Source: an uncultured Aquimarina sp. | GTDB taxonomy: Bacteria > Bacteroidota > Bacteroidia > Flavobacteriales > Flavobacteriaceae | Assembly: GCA_947498455.1 (NCBI GenBank) | Contig: CANMKK010000016.1 | Coordinates: forward strand, 49,611 to 113,610 | Direction: 5' to 3' | DNA length: 64,000 nt | Part shown: in pieces, positions 16,730 to 25,954 of the stretch | Layout of the letters: each line of letters starts with the position of its first letter | How positions within the stretch are numbered: the stretch's first letter is position 1 | Program-made: the position numbers and the translations under genes | Notes under the pieces: model-generated | Databases searched by the model: none | The model's input: only the letters and a program-made list of their open reading frames with translations | Told to the model about the DNA's origin: nothing

Positions 16730-16806
16730 TGGCAACACCTTCTTTTTTGAGAATTTAGCTTATCTATTTTTACCGTCATAATTTAAAGTAACCAAAAGTT
16801 AACCCC

Positions 16807-16837
16807 TATATCCTTTTAGAAGGTCTAAAAGGGTATA
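16807..16837 (+). promoter_or_regulatory. Leader hairpin upstream of metalloprotease, copy A
   Basis: A 14-bp stem (TATATCCTTTTAGA paired with TCTAAAAGGGTATA, one G-U pair) with loop AGG ends 35 bases before the ATG at 16873. Copy B has base changes in the left arm that keep the stem through G-U pairing. It is not a classical terminator, since no T-run follows. It could be an RNA hairpin in the 5' leader or a protein-binding dyad. Confidence 0.55.
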
Positions 16838-16872
16838 AATAATTCAATCATTTAATAAAACTTAATCTAACA

Positions 16873-19857
16873 ATGTATTCAAAAAAATCAAATTGCAAAA
16901 AGTTACTTAGTAGCTTTCTAAAAAATGCCTGTATAGTCAGTGCTTTTCTGTTTTGTATATCAATAAGTGCTCAAGACAAAAAAAATGCTAACCAAAAAAA
17001 TCATCACGTATTCACTTGCGGTGCTCATCAAACTCCGGATGTAAACAGTATCCAAAGAACTGAAATTAGAAAAACAGATGCTGTTTTACCAGAACACATT
17101 GTGGAGTTAGAAAGTCTATCAGGAGCAGGTCATGTTATTTATCTAGATTTTGATGGAGAACCAATTGATCAAACTACTTATGCATCTCCTTATGATTGGA
17201 CCAATGAGGAGATTACCAAAATCTGGGAAATTGTAGCAGAAGATTTTGCTCCCTTTAATATCAATGTAACCACAAAAAGAGAGTTATATGATGCTCTTCC
17301 TAACCATAAAAAGGTTATGGCTATTTTTACATCAATATATGACGTTTCTGTAACGGGAATAGGTGGAGCAGCTGGTCTAGATAGTTTTAGTAGTACTGGT
17401 GATAATAATCATGCTTGGATATATATTAAAGATGGAAATACTGCATCGCATGAGGTTGGTCATACCATGGGATTGAATCATGATACTTATACAGAAGGAT
17501 CAGTAATATTGGATCAATACTATGATGGACACAATAATTGGGGACCAATTATGGGTTCTGGTTATAGAGAAGTAAAACAGTGGAGTAAAGGAGAATATAC
17601 AGGTGCTGGTAATACAGAAGATGATTTAGCTATTATAGCTAGTGATAAAAATGGTTTTGGATATAGAGCAGATGATCATAGCGACCTTATAAATAAGGCA
17701 ACGGCAATTGTGCCAGATGCGCAAGGAAATGTTATTATAACTAGAAATAAAGGTGTTATCGGGAAAAATACAGATAAAGATGTATTTTCTTTTACTACTA
17801 TAGGAGGAGAAGTAGAGCTATTTTTTAGATCTCCTTTTAAGAAAGTAATAGGTTTTTGGGATAATTCTAATCTAAACATAAAGGTAAGACTACTGGATAG
17901 CAATGGTACAGAAATCATGTATTCTGATCCAGAAGGATTAGAAGCAAATATTACCACGAACTTGCAAGCAGGTACCTATTATTTAGAAATTGATGGTGTA
18001 GGAGAAGGAGAAAATCCAAGTATAGGATACTCTGATTATGCTTCTTTAGGGCATTATGTTATTTCTGGAAAATATCCAATAGACACTGAAGAAACTCAAA
18101 CTCCTTCTAATCCAACGAACCTTGTGGTTTCTAACATTACACAAACAAGTCTAACATTAGCCTGGGAAGCTTCTACTGATAATACAGCAGTTGAAGGGTA
18201 TGAAGTTTATCGAGATAATCAATTAATAGCAAACGTTGAAGGGACATCTGTCGAAATTAGCGGATTATCACGTGATACGTTTTACGACTTAAAAGTAAGG
18301 GCAAAAGATGTACTAGGAAATGCATCAGGTTTTACTACCATTACGATTAGGACTGCAGAAATACCTTCAGAGCCTAAAAACTTAAAAGCCTTTGATATTA
18401 CAACAGGAAGCTTGACACTTTCTTGGACAAAATCTATTGATTACACAGAAGTTGTAGAATATAATGTTTATCAAAATAATGAATTAATAGGAGTAGTTAA
18501 TGGTACGACCTATGATGTTACAGGACTAAATTTTGGGACTAATTATTCGTTTAAGGTAGCAGCAAAAGACGCTTTAGGAAACCTATCTGATTTCAGTTTT
18601 TTAACTGTACGTACGGGAGAATATTGTAAAATTGGTTTCAATCGTGAATTTACAGATGATATTAGTCGTGTACAATTAGAAGATATAGATAACACCTCTA
18701 GTAATTCTCCTGGATATGAGGATTATACACATCTTTCCGCCACATTAACTAAAGGAACAAATCATACCATTACAATAAGCCCTGAATGGTTCGGAACTAT
18801 CTATGAAGAAGGCTATTCCGTATGGATTGACTATAATCGAGATGGTGATTTTGAAGATGAAGGAGAACAAATATTTACCAAGACTCCTACAAAGGATACC
18901 TCTATAAGTGGTGATTTTATGATTCCAAATCATGCTCTAAATGGTTCTACTCGTATTAGAATTGCTATGAAATCAGGAGGAATACCTGAATCTTGTGAAA
19001 CACTTGATTATGGCGAAGTAGAAGATTATACCGTTAATATCATTGAAGGTGTAGCTCCAACTTGTACAGATGGTATCCAAAATGGTGATGAAACAGGTAT
19101 AGATTGTGGTGGACCATCTTGTGCTCCTTGTCTTAATGATGGAACAGTGGTATATGTAGATATTGATGATATTACCACCAACTCCACTCTTACTTGGAAT
19201 CCTTTTCGAATAGAAGTAGGGGATAATGATAGCTTTGGAGCTTGGTATTCTGGAAATACGATTCGATTAATTGCTAGCGACAAAAAGATTATTTGTGAAG
19301 GAACGACTAGCAATATAACTTTCTTGGGAGAAGGAGTTGAAGTAGGGACATCTAATAATTTTGTTTCAGATTCTCATAGTTTTATATTAAGTTCTTCTAC
19401 ATATACTAGCTGGAATAGCAAATCTGGATATATTGGTTTTAGTTTTAAAATCAATGGGGCAACACATTACGGTTGGTTTTATGCTACAGTATCAGCGAAT
19501 GGTTCTTCTTATACTATAGAAGATTATGCTTATAATACAACAGCAGGACAAAGCTTGATTACCAAAAGACAAAATACTGCTGCAACCAAGAACTTAAGTG
19601 CATCAGAAACAAATACCAAAGTTAGTGCATATCCTAATCCGTTTGAGACATCTTTTATACTAGATGTTTCTCAACTAAAAGAAGATCGTTTTAACGTAAA
19701 GATATATAGCATATTAGGTGAAGAGATTTTTTCTCAGGAATATAATGAGAAAGAAAATAGCATAGCTATTGGCAAAGAAATAACATTGCCTGGAATTTAC
19801 CTTGTTAAAGTACTTACGCCAACAAATTCTGAGACACTACAAATAGTAAAGCATTAA
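16873..19857 (+). CDS. Secreted metzincin-type metalloprotease, T9SS substrate
   Basis: The protein has 994 residues. A signal peptide (about 1-34, ending SISAQ) is followed by a propeptide and a catalytic domain with HEVGHTMGLNHD (H193, E194, H197, H203) and a later Met in GPIMGSGY. Then come a pre-peptidase C-terminal-like domain, two FnIII domains (about 415-585) and a GEVED domain ending [11 protein letters not shown] Cys-rich linker ([14 protein letters not shown]), an unrecognised beta domain of about 145 residues and a T9SS type A sorting domain (AYPNPFETSF... to LQIVKH) complete it. It should be exported and attached to the surface or released. The catalytic half is paralogous to the left-edge protease, while the C-terminal half is almost identical to the neighbouring subtilisin. 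An intrinsic terminator follows. Confidence 0.93.
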   Translation: MYSKKSNCKKLLSSFLKNACIVSAFLFCISISAQDKKNANQKNHHVFTCGAHQTPDVNSIQRTEIRKTDAVLPEHIVELESLSGAGHVIYLDFDGEPIDQTTYASPYDWTNEEITKIWEIVAEDFAPFNINVTTKRELYDALPNHKKVMAIFTSIYDVSVTGIGGAAGLDSFSSTGDNNHAWIYIKDGNTASHEVGHTMGLNHDTYTEGSVILDQYYDGHNNWGPIMGSGYREVKQWSKGEYTGAGNTEDDLAIIASDKNGFGYRADDHSDLINKATAIVPDAQGNVIITRNKGVIGKNTDKDVFSFTTIGGEVELFFRSPFKKVIGFWDNSNLNIKVRLLDSNGTEIMYSDPEGLEANITTNLQAGTYYLEIDGVGEGENPSIGYSDYASLGHYVISGKYPIDTEETQTPSNPTNLVVSNITQTSLTLAWEASTDNTAVEGYEVYRDNQLIANVEGTSVEISGLSRDTFYDLKVRAKDVLGNASGFTTITIRTAEIPSEPKNLKAFDITTGSLTLSWTKSIDYTEVVEYNVYQNNELIGVVNGTTYDVTGLNFGTNYSFKVAAKDALGNLSDFSFLTVRTGEYCKIGFNREFTDDISRVQLEDIDNTSSNSPGYEDYTHLSATLTKGTNHTITISPEWFGTIYEEGYSVWIDYNRDGDFEDEGEQIFTKTPTKDTSISGDFMIPNHALNGSTRIRIAMKSGGIPESCETLDYGEVEDYTVNIIEGVAPTCTDGIQNGDETGIDCGGPSCAPCLNDGTVVYVDIDDITTNSTLTWNPFRIEVGDNDSFGAWYSGNTIRLIASDKKIICEGTTSNITFLGEGVEVGTSNNFVSDSHSFILSSSTYTSWNSKSGYIGFSFKINGATHYGWFYATVSANGSSYTIEDYAYNTTAGQSLITKRQNTAATKNLSASETNTKVSAYPNPFETSFILDVSQLKEDRFNVKIYSILGEEIFSQEYNEKENSIAIGKEITLPGIYLVKVLTPTNSETLQIVKH

Positions 19858-19938
19858 TATGATAATGTATATTATTTTAGTTGTTTTATCAAGGGAGGAC
19901 ACATAATTTAATATACTTTTTTTGAAACACTAACAATA

Positions 19939-19976
19939 ACAAAGCTCTGTTTTTTCAGGGCTTTGTTTGTTTTACT
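19939..19976 (+). terminator. Intrinsic terminator after metalloprotease
   Basis: Stem ACAAAGCTCTG / CAGGGCTTTGT with one G-U pair, loop of six T, then a broken T-rich tail. It lies 82 bases after the metalloprotease stop, which suggests that the two protease genes are transcribed separately. Confidence 0.75.
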
Positions 19977-20393
19977 CGATTTATATATAAGGATTTCGTA
20001 AGAATGATTGCGACGATTTTTTAGGTGAAATTATTGCAATCTGAATTTTATTCTGAAGTATACACTAAAAAGAAATCATTTTAATCCCTCGTGGAGTGTT
20101 TAATTCTCAGGGTTTACCTTGGAAACAAAATGAAGCTTTCGGAAGTATACTTTGCGAGCTTGTTTCGAGCTTGTTGATTTTTTTAAAACCACACCTCTCT
20201 TTTCTGCACTTAAACTTGCCTACAGTTTACGCTATGTCATCTTCTAAGAGAAACTTCAAGCCCTTTTCTTTGGAAAGAAGGTTGGGATAGATGTTTTTGG
20301 AAAATCTATAATGACAAAGTAGGATTGTAATACAAAACATAAAATGACAATCCGTAATTAAAAGCACGAATTTTTTTGGATATAATTTGGTCA

Positions 20394-20430
20394 ATATTCC
20401 TAGAATATAGAGTCGATATTCCTTGAATAT
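20394..20430. promoter_or_regulatory. Tandem palindromes, candidate operator, copy B
   Basis: Palindromes ATATTC-N3-GAATAT at 20394-20408 and 20416-20430, with the same 22-bp centre spacing as upstream of the metalloprotease. They directly follow TATAATTTGG at 20381-20390. Confidence 0.5.
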
Positions 20431-20507
20431 TGGCAACACCTTCTTTTTTGAGAATTTAGCTTATCTATTTTTGTGGCATAATTTTAAAGTAACCAAAAGT
20501 TACCCCC

Positions 20508-20538
20508 TATATCTTTTTAGAAGGTCTAAAAGGGTATA
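20508..20538 (+). promoter_or_regulatory. Leader hairpin upstream of subtilisin, copy B
   Basis: Stem TATATCTTTTTAGA / TCTAAAAGGGTATA with loop AGG, 32 bases before the ATG. A left-arm C-to-T change relative to copy A turns a C-G pair into U-G, so the stem is kept at RNA level. This favours a transcribed hairpin. Confidence 0.55.
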
Positions 20539-20570
20539 AATAATTCAATCATTTAAAACTTAATCTAACA

Positions 20571-23500
20571 ATGTATTTAAAAAAATCAAATTGCAAAAAG
20601 TTATGTAATGGCTTTTTAAGAAAAGCAGTTATTATTACTGCTTTGTTATTTTACACATTAACACATGCGCAAGAAAATAAAACTCAAAATAAATTTTATT
20701 ATGGGTCAAATGGACAAAAGATTTACTTAACAAAAACTGATGAAAACGAAGAACAAAAACAGAGTAACTCCAGTGCTAAGAAAGAAGCTGCTTTTCCAAG
20801 CTACAAATCTTCTAGTGGTGTAACATTACAAGTAACAAACAAAGTAGTTTTTAAATTAAAAAAAGGAGTTTCCTTAGAAGAGTTAAAAACTTTATTAAAT
20901 AAGTATGATGCTAAAAATGAAATATCACAGAATGGTTATTATATAGTAGAATTACCTTCTGATGTGGTTTTTGAAGCATCAAATGAACTTTACGAAACTA
21001 ATAAAGTAGAGTATTCACATCCAGATATTCAAGCCGAAATTGTACACCATAATGTTACTGACCCCCTTTATACATCGCAGTTTCAATTACACAATACAGG
21101 TCAGGAAATTGACGGTTTTGAAGGGGTGGAGGATATCGATATCAATGCCCCTGAAGCTTGGGTTCATACAAAAGGGAGTGATATAATCGTAGCTGTTATG
21201 GATGATGGTGTAGAATCTCACCCAGATTTACAAGACAATAATGGGAACACAAGAGTATTGCAAGGATACAATGCAACAGGAAAAGGTAATGGACGCCCTT
21301 ATAATAATGGAAGCCATGGACAATCTTGTACAGGGATTATAGCTGCTTCACATAATGATAGGGATATTGCAGGAATAGCACCTAATGTGAAAATACTTCC
21401 AATAAATATTTTTACTTCAGGGGCAACTGCTTCTGATCTTGCAGCTGCATATTATTATGCAATTAATAATGGAGCAAGTATCATTTCAAATTCATGGGGT
21501 TATAATAGTTCGGATGTTGATTTTCCAGTATTAACTGACGCTATTAATAATGCTAGCACAGCTGGTAGAAATGGTAAAGGATCTTTAGTGGTGTTCGCTG
21601 CGGGTAACGATAATAGAGAAACAGTTGGTTACCCATCAAACTTAGAGAGTGTAATCTCTGTAGGTGCTGTAAATCATCAAGGAAAAAGATCTTACTATTC
21701 TAATTATGGACCTAAGCTTGATGTAGTAGCACCATCAGGAGGAGATAGAGAAAAAACAGCTCAAGTTAGAACCTTAGATAGATTTGGAGATTTTGGATAT
21801 GATGAGGGACCAACGACCAATAATTTTTCAGGAACTTCAGCAGCTTGTCCAGTGGTAAGTGGAGTTTTAGCATTAGCACTTTCTGAACACCCAGAATTAA
21901 CGGCTAGACAACTTACAGATGCGTTATATGCTACCACAAAAGATTTAGGAGAAACAGGTAAAGATGATGAATACGGATATGGATTGGTAAAAGCAGACGC
22001 ATTACTTAATCACCTTGGTCAAAATACTCCTTCTTGTAACGATGGTATCCAAAATGGTGATGAAATAGGTATAGATTGTGGAGGAACAAATTGTGAACCT
22101 TGTGAAATTGTAACCTGTACATTACCGACAGAAATTAAAGTTGTTTATGATTATGAAAACGCTTCATCTATTAAATTATATGTACTTAATGGTATTTCTG
22201 ATAGTTTTTCAATAAGGTTTAAAAAAGAATCTGAGAATACTTTTGGATCAGCTATGCTGTTAAATAATCGTGAATTAGTTTTAAATAACTTAGATGCATG
22301 TACTAGTTATACAGCACAAATTTCACTTTCTTGTAATGAAGTGTACGAGTATAAGTTTGATACTGCTGGCTGTAATATAGTATGTGAAGAAAATCTAGAT
22401 AATACAAACTTCTATGGTAATGACGTGTACGGGCTTCCTAGCCGTTATGTTTTTAGCAAAAATGGATTTTTTAGTTTCATCTATACATCACAATTAGACA
22501 TTCCTGTTGTCGGAAATTATTTAGCGTTTAAAGATCGTATATTATTAGAATCTGATAAACACGCATTTGAAGCTGTTTTTCAAACAAATGTTTTAAGGAT
22601 TAACGCATCAGAAGAAGATTGTTCACTAACAGATGATCTATTTGACATAAAATATACATTAGTAGAAAATAAGAAACCTTTTGGTCCACAAGATATAGTT
22701 GTAAATGAAAATGAAGGTACAATAAACGTAACATTTACGATACTTGAAGCGTATACCGCTGAAGAATCTCAAACATTTACCTTTGTTACACGTGATGGAT
22801 CGGCAAAATCACCAGAAGATTATGAAAGAATTACCGAAGGTCAAGCATCAGTTACTTTTGCAAAGGGTGAGACAGAAAAAAGCATAGCAATTCCTATTAT
22901 TAAGGACGATGAAGAAGTAGAAGGTGATGAAGAGTTTTATATCTCAATGATATACGGATATGATCCTGCATTTGGTTTTCCGTATTTTATGGATGGAAAA
23001 GTTACTATAATTGATAATGATACTCCTATTATAACATATTGCGATATGAAAGGCAGTAATAGTAGTACTGATAATATAACCAATATGACCTTTGCCGGAA
23101 TCAATAAAACCTCTTCGGATACTACGGCTGGTTATCATGATTATACTGATAATGTAGCTAATGTTTCAAAAGGAGATTCAAACACGATGACGGTAACATT
23201 TCAAGGATGGTCTGGTGGTGACAATAACGAAGTATACGTTTGGATTGACTGGAATCAGGATGGTGATTTTACTGATGCTGATGAAAAGTTTGAAGGGAAT
23301 GGTACTGGTACTTCTCGTACTGTAACTATAGCTACTCCAAATACAGCGAGTACAGGTGCTACTAGGATGCGTGTGGTATTAGGGGCTAATTCCAATGATG
23401 GTGCAAACGCTTGTACTAATATTCAGTATGGCGAAGTAGAAGATTATACAGTTAATATCATTGAAGGTGTAGCTCCAACTTGTACAGATGGTATTCAGAA

Positions 23501-24272
23501 TGGAGACGAAACTGGAGTTGATTGTGGAGGACCATCTTGTACTCCTTGTATAAATGATGGAACAGTGGTATATGTAGATATTGATGATATTATCACCAAC
23601 TCCACTCTTACTTGGAATCCTTTCCGAATTGAAGTAGGTGATAATGATAGCTTTGGTCCTTGGTATTCTGGTGGTACACTTCGATTAGTATCTAATGACA
23701 AAGAGGTTGTTTGTGAAGAAGCAACAGATGATATTACTTTCTTAGGAGAAGGGGTAGAAGTAGGGTCAACTAGTAATTTTGTGACTAATTCGAGTAGTTT
23801 TGTAGTTAGTTCATCTACTTATACTGACTGGAATGGGAAGTCTGGTTATATTGGATTTGCTCTTAAAATTAATGGAGCAACACATTACGGTTGGTTTTAT
23901 GCTACAGTATCAGCGAATGGTTCTTCTTATACTATAGAGGATTATGCTTATAATACAACAGCAGGACAAAGTTTGATTACCAAAAGACAAAATACGGCAA
24001 AAACTACTCAAGTTAGAACAACAAATAGTAGTCAAATCACTGTGTTCCCAAATCCATTTACAAAATCATTTATAATAGATGTTTCTAAAGTGCAAGAAAA
24101 ACAGGTTGTGGTGAAAATGTTTAACGTATTGGGAGAAGAGGTTTTTTCAAAAGAATATAGTAATGAAATGAATAGTATCACTGTAGGAAATGAAATTAGA
24201 CTACCTGGAGTTTACTTTGTAAAAGTTAGTACAGCAACTTATTCTGAAACATTGCAAATAATAAAGCATTAA
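20571..24272 (+). CDS. Subtilisin-like S8 serine protease, T9SS substrate
   Basis: The protein has 1233 residues: a signal peptide nearly identical to the upstream metalloprotease, an inhibitor-like propeptide (about 85-165) and an S8 domain (about 190-475). The catalytic triad is Asp211 (VAVMDDGV), His249 (NNGSHGQSC) and Ser423 (FSGTSAACP), with oxyanion Asn346 (AAGN). Downstream are a Cys-rich linker (GIQNGDEIGIDCGG), an unassigned region, a Calx-beta domain (about 705-825) and a GEVED domain. A second Cys-rich linker, the same unrecognised beta domain as in the neighbour, and a T9SS sorting domain ending LQIIKH follow. It should be a secreted endopeptidase. Its C-terminal DNA is nearly identical to the metalloprotease gene, for example two mismatches in about 120 bases at 23873-23994, while the catalytic domains are unrelated. 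Confidence 0.94.
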   Translation: MYLKKSNCKKLCNGFLRKAVIITALLFYTLTHAQENKTQNKFYYGSNGQKIYLTKTDENEEQKQSNSSAKKEAAFPSYKSSSGVTLQVTNKVVFKLKKGVSLEELKTLLNKYDAKNEISQNGYYIVELPSDVVFEASNELYETNKVEYSHPDIQAEIVHHNVTDPLYTSQFQLHNTGQEIDGFEGVEDIDINAPEAWVHTKGSDIIVAVMDDGVESHPDLQDNNGNTRVLQGYNATGKGNGRPYNNGSHGQSCTGIIAASHNDRDIAGIAPNVKILPINIFTSGATASDLAAAYYYAINNGASIISNSWGYNSSDVDFPVLTDAINNASTAGRNGKGSLVVFAAGNDNRETVGYPSNLESVISVGAVNHQGKRSYYSNYGPKLDVVAPSGGDREKTAQVRTLDRFGDFGYDEGPTTNNFSGTSAACPVVSGVLALALSEHPELTARQLTDALYATTKDLGETGKDDEYGYGLVKADALLNHLGQNTPSCNDGIQNGDEIGIDCGGTNCEPCEIVTCTLPTEIKVVYDYENASSIKLYVLNGISDSFSIRFKKESENTFGSAMLLNNRELVLNNLDACTSYTAQISLSCNEVYEYKFDTAGCNIVCEENLDNTNFYGNDVYGLPSRYVFSKNGFFSFIYTSQLDIPVVGNYLAFKDRILLESDKHAFEAVFQTNVLRINASEEDCSLTDDLFDIKYTLVENKKPFGPQDIVVNENEGTINVTFTILEAYTAEESQTFTFVTRDGSAKSPEDYERITEGQASVTFAKGETEKSIAIPIIKDDEEVEGDEEFYISMIYGYDPAFGFPYFMDGKVTIIDNDTPIITYCDMKGSNSSTDNITNMTFAGINKTSSDTTAGYHDYTDNVANVSKGDSNTMTVTFQGWSGGDNNEVYVWIDWNQDGDFTDADEKFEGNGTGTSRTVTIATPNTASTGATRMRVVLGANSNDGANACTNIQYGEVEDYTVNIIEGVAPTCTDGIQNGDETGVDCGGPSCTPCINDGTVVYVDIDDIITNSTLTWNPFRIEVGDNDSFGPWYSGGTLRLVSNDKEVVCEEATDDITFLGEGVEVGSTSNFVTNSSSFVVSSSTYTDWNGKSGYIGFALKINGATHYGWFYATVSANGSSYTIEDYAYNTTAGQSLITKRQNTAKTTQVRTTNSSQITVFPNPFTKSFIIDVSKVQEKQVVVKMFNVLGEEVFSKEYSNEMNSITVGNEIRLPGVYFVKVSTATYSETLQIIKH

Positions 24273-24294
24273 TAACATAAATAATATAAAAATG

Positions 24295-24340
24295 AAAAGA
24301 CCGTTCGAAAGGAGATTTTTGAACGGTCTTTATTTTTATT
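24295..24340 (+). terminator. Intrinsic terminator after subtilisin gene
   Basis: Stem AAAAGACCGTTC / GAACGGTCTTT, 14-base loop, followed by a T-rich tail, starting 23 bases after the stop. The stem is symmetrical, so it could also act on the opposite strand downstream of the hip operon. Confidence 0.8.
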
Positions 24341-24465
24341 AGAGGTTTCATTCTAAAATAAAGATTCTCTTTAGTGGGCTTAAAGAGAAAGAGTTCGAAC
24401 TTTTTGCTGGAGGATATAGAGTTGATTATTTCGAAATCAAAGTATTTATAGACCAATAAACACGA

Positions 24466-25413
24466 TTATATATTTACATAAATTCTGTTATAACGCTCTT
24501 CCAAAACCTTCAAGTATTGTGATTTCATATTATCTGACAAAAATGAATTTTCAATCCAATTGACTGCTTTTTTTTTATTTCTTTCGAAGCGCTTAAATAC
24601 GCCGGCAATCTGCTTAGGTGTCAGTCCAAGACCTTTCCCGAATTCTTCAAAATGACTTTTGGTGAATTTTTTCTTTTTACCAGCGATAGTTAGCGCCAAC
24701 TCTTCTCTATCTTCAGGATTGACGATAGTTACATTTAATAAATCATAGGCAGGAGTCAAAGACCAGCCAATAGCTGTTTTAATCATTGAAAAATTCTTTA
24801 AATGCATGTCATTATTCCCAGTCAAAAAAGAAAAAAATGTGATTTCAAAAAAATACAATTTATCTAATAAAGTGTTACTAGTATGCACACCTAAAGCCTT
24901 ACCAATGCGCTCCATAGAGCTTCTGTATTTATCAAATGCTTCTGTGATTTGAAACATATCAAGCATATGAATTTTTGTTCCATCTAATTTTCTGTCAATA
25001 CGTTTGGTTAGATATGATAACTCACCCGATTTTAACCGAATTAAAGTAGATGGCACTACATTTATACCAAATGCTTCTGCTATTCGCATAGTCACATGTT
25101 CATTTTCGGGCATCTCCGGGTAATTGGTGTTGGGGGGCTTAAAAATATAATCTCCACCCAATGCTTCGACCACAGTAAGTCTGTTATGATGATCATTTGT
25201 AAATTCGCTTACTAAAGACATAGATAGTTTTGCCTGTACTCCAGGTACTGATATACTTCTTTTCACCACATTCTTAGCCAATAGAGACATTTGATCTAAG
25301 GTGTAATCAAGTATAGGTATTTCTTTTGTTCTGAAAAATGCCATGGCACAATCCTCATGAAAATCATTAGTGTCTTTCAATTCCTGATAACAGTACAAGC
25401 ACTTATTCATCAT
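24466..25413 (-). CDS. hipT: HipT-like serine/threonine kinase toxin of a HipBST-type system
   Basis: The 315-residue protein is the kinase core of the HipA family without the N-terminal lobe extension, which is encoded by the separate gene upstream. It begins with a small Cys motif (CLYCYQELK, Cys22) common in Bacteroidetes homologues. The phosphate-loop region reads KRSISVPGVQAKLS and contains S53-I-S55, matching the SIS autophosphorylation motif described for E. coli HipT. The catalytic loop is TGNNDMHLKN (D202) and the metal-binding motif PAYDLLN (D224), so it looks active. E. coli HipT targets tryptophanyl-tRNA synthetase and HipA targets glutamyl-tRNA synthetase; the target here is unknown. 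The start overlaps hipS by 11 bases. The gene is last in the operon and convergent with the subtilisin gene. Confidence 0.9.
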   Translation of the reverse strand: MMNKCLYCYQELKDTNDFHEDCAMAFFRTKEIPILDYTLDQMSLLAKNVVKRSISVPGVQAKLSMSLVSEFTNDHHNRLTVVEALGGDYIFKPPNTNYPEMPENEHVTMRIAEAFGINVVPSTLIRLKSGELSYLTKRIDRKLDGTKIHMLDMFQITEAFDKYRSSMERIGKALGVHTSNTLLDKLYFFEITFFSFLTGNNDMHLKNFSMIKTAIGWSLTPAYDLLNVTIVNPEDREELALTIAGKKKKFTKSHFEEFGKGLGLTPKQIAGVFKRFERNKKKAVNWIENSFLSDNMKSQYLKVLEERYNRIYVNI

Positions 25414-25738
25414 TACTTAAATTAATAGATTGTACACTTACTGCTCCGATGCAATTTTGGCAACAAGCTAACAAAAGTCCCATTCTGTCATTTCTGTTTA
25501 TCTTCCAATTTCTTGAGGCTATATCCAATAACCATCCTTCTGGTATTAAGCCTTCAAAAAAAGGAAATAATCTTTTATCTAGATACACTTCTTGCCTCAC
25601 AGGCATGGTAAACGTTATAAATTGATCTGAATATTCTTTTATATATTCCTGATCGTATTGGAAGAGGTATTCACCATCATCTGTTTCCGTCAGTACACCA
25701 GACAATATATCATTGTAAAAGATGTTAGCTTTTCTCAT
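25403..25738 (-). CDS. hipS: HipS-like protein (HipA N-terminal lobe domain encoded separately)
   Basis: The 111 residues match the N-terminal subdomain of HipA kinases: a beta-rich start, the motif FFEGLIPEGWLLD, and an ending around CIGAVSV. In single-gene hipA this region is fused to the kinase. In HipBST systems it is a separate protein, and in E. coli O127 HipS acts as the antitoxin. The gene overlaps hipB by 14 bases and hipT by 11, so the three are translationally coupled. I infer that HipS neutralises the HipT-like kinase, with HipB supplying DNA binding. Confidence 0.88.
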   Translation of the reverse strand: MRKANIFYNDILSGVLTETDDGEYLFQYDQEYIKEYSDQFITFTMPVRQEVYLDKRLFPFFEGLIPEGWLLDIASRNWKINRNDRMGLLLACCQNCIGAVSVQSINLSNDE

Positions 25739-25952
25739 AATCCATGTTTTTTTTCAATGATGCACTAGGAACAGGAACTAACTCATGCCCAAACATTTTT
25801 AAAACAAGATTTACCTTTTCCATGTTCAAATTGGTTTTACCTTGTTCAATTTTCCTTATTACTGTTAAAGCTACACCTGCACGTTCAGCAAATTCTTCCT
25901 GAGTTAAGTGTACTGACTTTCTTCGTACTTTGACAAAGGTTGCTAAATCCAT
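25725..25952 (-). CDS. hipB: HipB-like XRE-family DNA-binding protein
   Basis: The 75 residues are a single helix-turn-helix of the XRE/Cro type (LTQEEFAERAGVALTVIRKI is the HTH core). This is the usual size for HipB. It is the first gene of the overlapping hipB-hipS-hipT operon. Three near-identical palindromes lie immediately upstream, the nearest three bases from the ATG, and a perfect Bacteroidetes -7 box lies between the first two. I infer autorepression of the operon by HipB, perhaps also affecting the divergent oxygenase gene. Confidence 0.92.
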   Translation of the reverse strand: MDLATFVKVRRKSVHLTQEEFAERAGVALTVIRKIEQGKTNLNMEKVNLVLKMFGHELVPVPSASLKKNMDYEKS

Positions 25953-25954
25953 AA

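Larger units (their letters stand above)
16465..16872 (+). repeat. Duplicated protease upstream block, copy A
   Basis: This 408-base non-coding block is nearly identical to 20164-20570 (copy B) and almost gap-free: the offset drifts by only one base. Both end exactly at the ATG of a T9SS protease gene. Similarity continues about 40 bases into each gene. The block carries two 15-bp palindromes and a leader hairpin, listed separately. It looks like a duplicated control region. Confidence 0.9.
20164..20570 (+). repeat. Duplicated protease upstream block, copy B
   Basis: Partner of 16465-16872, ending at the ATG of the subtilisin gene. The inner palindromes are unchanged between copies. Scattered substitutions and single-base indels occur elsewhere. 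The duplicated unit therefore includes the whole putative promoter and leader. Confidence 0.9.

Noticed and set aside
24362..24460. Plus-strand frame ending FEIKVFIDQ, looks like a protein tail
   Set aside because: It has no start codon and only 32 residues after an in-frame stop. At most a gene remnant between the terminator and hipT.
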